The position numbers were made by a program, and so were the translations under genes. A DNA stretch of 64,000 nucleotides from Marsupella aquatica (Eukaryota > Marchantiophyta). The stretch covers positions 16,244,001-16,308,000 of the forward strand of contig OZ316896.1 of NCBI GenBank assembly GCA_973895155.1, read 5' to 3'. This document shows, in pieces, positions 60,984 to 64,000 of the stretch (its first letter is position 1; each line of letters opens with the position of its first letter). The notes below the pieces were generated by a model, which saw only the letters and a list, made by a program, of their open reading frames with translations, had not been told where the DNA came from and ran no database searches.

Positions 60984-61655
60984 CTAAACTCTAAATTCAC
61001 CATTCCTCTGCCACTGATGTTCCACCAGGACAGATCTCAATTGGTAGTGCTGATTGCTTGATTCCAACCCTGCAATGGCTAGCAAGTAGTCTTGCCATGG
61101 CAATGAGCCTCTACTCAAAAGCAAGGCAGGGTCCTCAAGTAGAAAATACTCATGCTCCTCCCCTCTTGCATCCTCTGTAAATATGATCATTTTGTGTAAA
61201 ATTACACAAGTTATCAATTACTATCCTACTTGAGCTTGAAGAACACCAAAAGCTCTTTCAACATCCTTCCTACATACTTCTTGACATTTTGTATAGTGAC
61301 ATTTTTTCTCAGATTGTGACTGGTGAATGGCTATCACAAAGGAAGCCCATTTTGGATAACAGTTTTTAATTATATTGTCACTAAAGATGTTTAAATTTAT
61401 AATGTTGTCACTGTTTTTTTCGTATTTACAAAAATGCCACGATTTCGATATATAGTTCCCCTAGTTACCTTGGTAAACTTGTTATCCGTATACAAAACAG
61501 TGGCATTTTTATAAATACAGAAAAAACAGTGATAGTATTGTGAATGAGAACATTTTTAGTGGCAAAGTAATCAAAAGCTGTTTTGGATAAATGCCATCAA
61601 CAAGAAGGTAATGTCTTTTGTACTATGTCCCATTCACAACAATTTCAACTTGAAC
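60984..61655 (-). pseudogene. PIF/Harbinger transposase C-terminal relic
   Basis: Read on the minus strand and skipping the inserted MITE, the frame gives ...HYLLVDGIYPKWASF, then CRKDVERAFGVLQAQ, then ITCVILHKMI and finally LESSNQHYQLRSVLVEHQW near the end. These match the DGIYP, DVERAFGVLQ, ILHNMI and HxQLRxDLVEH(L)W blocks of plant Harbinger (HARBI1-like) transposases, including the second Asp and the final Glu of the DDE triad. It is broken: an in-frame TAG upstream of DGIYP, TAG-TAA after VLQAQ, the ~20 residues normally between VLQAR and the ILHNMI block missing, and a 221-bp insertion. The N-terminal half was not found. It is dead and cannot supply transposase. Confidence 0.8.
61350..61590. 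mobile_element. MITE with ~80-bp terminal inverted repeats and 10-bp target duplication (MULE-like)
   Basis: The element spans 61360-61580 (221 bases) and is flanked on both sides by the identical 10-mer TTTTGGATAA (61350-61359 and 61581-61590). Its ends pair over about 80 bases: CAGTTTTTAATTATATTGTC on the left against CAGCTTTTGATTACTTTGCC read inward from the right. Pairing continues through CACTAAA(G/A)ATGTT and ATCACTGTTTTTT-like blocks to AAAAATGCCAC. Long inverted ends with a 9-11-base target duplication are typical of Mutator-like elements. It carries no coding sequence. It sits inside the Harbinger relic, splitting its DGIYP-KWASF coding segment. Confidence 0.85.
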
Positions 61656-64000
61656 ACTGTGGACCAAACAAGAAGTGTGAACACACATTTCCATAATTTC
61701 CCATGTCCAAAAAAGCTTCTAAAGCAAAATACGACTACAGATTGCACATTCCTCACAAATCCCTATCACCAAAACAAGAAAAAATGGGTTGAATGTGAAT
61801 GTCAATGAGGGATAAGTAGTATCCCATTTGAAAATCCCATCCGGATTTCCCCAAAGCCCGCCCCAAAGCAAAACATTGAAGCCCAAGTAAACCCCTTGGG
61901 CCCCAACGTTCATAAATAAGGGGCTGGACATGCAAACAACATTCTGAAGGGTGAAATTTATTAAATCCCGATAAGGTTCTATAATTGAGTTCTAATTAAC
62001 AACAGTAGGTTTTAATTATCCGACAAGTCAAACCCTTTATAACTAATTCAGGCAGATGTAAATGCAACAAACATTAATTTGCTGAAGGAGGCGTAATAGA
62101 GCGTGCCACACAGTATGAAGCAATTGGTCGACATGGCATATACTGACTGGAAACATGCATTTAGTACCTGGATTAGTTAGATATTCGGCTTTGCATAGGG
62201 TAGCCATATTATCATCTTTTAACATTCTTTTTCTACCTCCTTGATTTGATTTCCAAAGCGATTTAGATAAACTTGTAGCTTTTAAATTCCAACTCTCAAT
62301 TTTCTGATGTACATAGCATGGTTGAGTGTGATTTAGATATTCAATTCCAAGTCTTCAACAATGGGAACAAATTGCTTATCATCTTTAAACACTTTCAAGA
62401 AATTACAATATGCAAAGAATATATTCAGCCTGGGATATATTCAGCCATAGTATAGCAGCATCAAATTGCTCACTTATATATTTGAGATACAGAGAAGCAT
62501 CAGGATACAATTCTTTGAGATGTGGCTCAATTTCTATGAAAAACACACTGTTCAGTAAAAGCTACAAATAAGATTGAATGAAAAGAATCCTAAGACTAAT
62601 TATTTTGTTCATAATAGGTTCATTCGTTGCTAGAACTATCATGATTCACTATAAGAGAAAATTAAGTCTTATAATATTTGAAGAAAACTAAAATATTAGT
62701 TGCTAGCTAAGGACAATGAATATCATTGTTTTTTAATTAACATTGACTAGTGAATCAAATTTATCTTCCGAAATATTAATTTGTGAAGCAATTATACTTA
62801 GGCTATTTTCTCTCAACATGACAAAAGTACTTACTCAGCTTGACCGGGAGACAAGTGCTAGCATGATCCTTAATTATTGTAAGATCATTATGGGTGACTT
62901 CCTCTTCGTTTTGCAACATGGTAGTCTAGTCAAGTTTTGGGCCATCAATTTGCAGATGACCCATTACTTTATGAATTGCAAAACATTTTTAAGTCAGATA
63001 AGATCATAATGATTCAATTTAGTGTTCTTACTATGGGATTTACCATCACTTATTGATATTGTGGAAGACCATCTTAAAGGAAGCAATCGTGAATGCATTG
63101 CAGCAAAGTAATGTGTTGTTTTATTTGCTCTGAAGATATGCACAATGAAATTAGCACCTCAACATTAGAGAGCTCAGATATACTCCTGAATTTTATAGTG
63201 AGTACCAATTTTTTTTAAAGTGAAACACATATTTTGCCTCTATTTTTAGTTTAATTAATTCCTACTTTGTCAACTTTTCCCGGCCCAACTCTGGTCAAGC
63301 AAAGAAATCTGTTTAGCTTGGAATGATCCTATGGTCAACATCGATATTGCCAGTTTTTTCATTGTTAGATGGTTGTCAACATCCTCAAATCAACCTCAAC
63401 AGTCACCCCTCCCGCCCTTAACTGGCCAGAGGGGACAGGAAAGTGGGGTAGCCAACCAGGAGGGTACGGAGTGAGTTGGGGCAGGAGCAAAGTAAGAGGC
63501 CCAACCCAACGTCAAGGAGGAAAAGTTAGGGTGTTGTGGGTAGAGATGAGGATATGATATGGATGATCATCCTATGACAACCTCGCTGGCTGAATGTTGA
63601 CTGTGGAATTATTTTTAGAGTATTTAGTAGACAAAATTCAAAGAGTGGCTGAAATGTAAAGAATCTTGGTACTAGAAAAAAACTATTAGGATAATGAAAT
63701 TCATAGGAGTAGTTTTTCATCAGTGTATCAACCACTATAATGTCCAATCCTGCCAAAGGGAACATGGACCGATTACAGACCAACTTAATTTTGGTGGAAA
63801 TTTGATTATGATAGTCTCAACATAATTTTATTATTTATGGGGTCTCAAATATAGCCCACAGGCAATCTCACAGCAGTCTGGGTTTAGGTTAGGAAAGACA
63901 CAGCCAAAAAAATGTGAGCTCCCTGAGCCTAGCCAGCACACTTGTGTTGTGTGGAATTTTTACCTTCACTTGATGGCTACCCCACCCCACCCCCCCATGG
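61656..64000. other. AT-rich gene-free flank
   Basis: The beginning may hold further unreadable remains of the Harbinger element. The rest is AT-rich. Short frames on both strands lack motifs; the longest, 88 codons at 62743-63009 on the plus strand, resembles nothing I know. A GC-richer patch lies at 63400-63500. No gene is supported. Confidence 0.5.

Overview
This is nuclear genomic DNA from a land plant. The genes have many GT-AG introns and belong to plant families: a plant beta-tubulin with its first intron after codon 131, the plastid nucleoid protein pTAC3/PAP1, and a probable PATRONUS/RSS1-type D-box protein. An intact MOK-type kinase, from a family tied to cilia and flagella, suggests a lineage with swimming sperm (bryophyte, lycophyte or fern). 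The species cannot be read from the sequence; a moss-like or other seedless plant is an inference.

Layout. 1-5260 is repeat-rich and gene-free: a dispersed motif carrying a short hairpin, a pair of ~230-bp repeats and a degenerate tandem array. 5261-7094 (minus) is a four-exon gene for a ~302-residue D-box, securin-like protein. 7095-12971 holds a duplicated promoter-proximal segment, two strong inverted repeats and decayed sequence. 12972-15463 (plus) is a six-exon short-chain dehydrogenase. 15464-20115 is intergenic. 20116-25063 (plus) is a MOK kinase in at least 12 exons. 28618-30204 (minus) is beta-tubulin in three exons. 30205-37889 is mostly repeats. 37890-39010 (minus) is a small three-exon gene for a charged helical protein I do not recognise. 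Across a 1.48-kb divergent intergenic region, 40491-45784 (plus) is pTAC3, interrupted by a 100-N assembly gap that hides part of an exon. 45785-60983 has no gene I can support. 60984-61655 is a decayed PIF/Harbinger transposase split by a 221-bp MITE with a perfect 10-bp target duplication. The rest, to 64000, is AT-rich and gene-free.

The genes are independent nuclear loci and not a cluster. The kinase, the tubulin and the D-box protein could all relate to microtubules, flagella or cell division, but their proximity alone proves nothing. Exon boundaries were worked out by hand: reading phases were kept across every proposed intron and each product was compared with remembered family motifs. 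Every complete model closes in frame. Three points stay open: the first exon of the kinase, the 5' edge of exon 2 in the small gene, and the exon lost in the pTAC3 gap. I found no tRNA, rRNA, CRISPR array or organellar insertion. The most notable observations are the plant MOK kinase, the MITE nested in the Harbinger relic, the pTAC3 gap and the tandem splice acceptor in the D-box gene.
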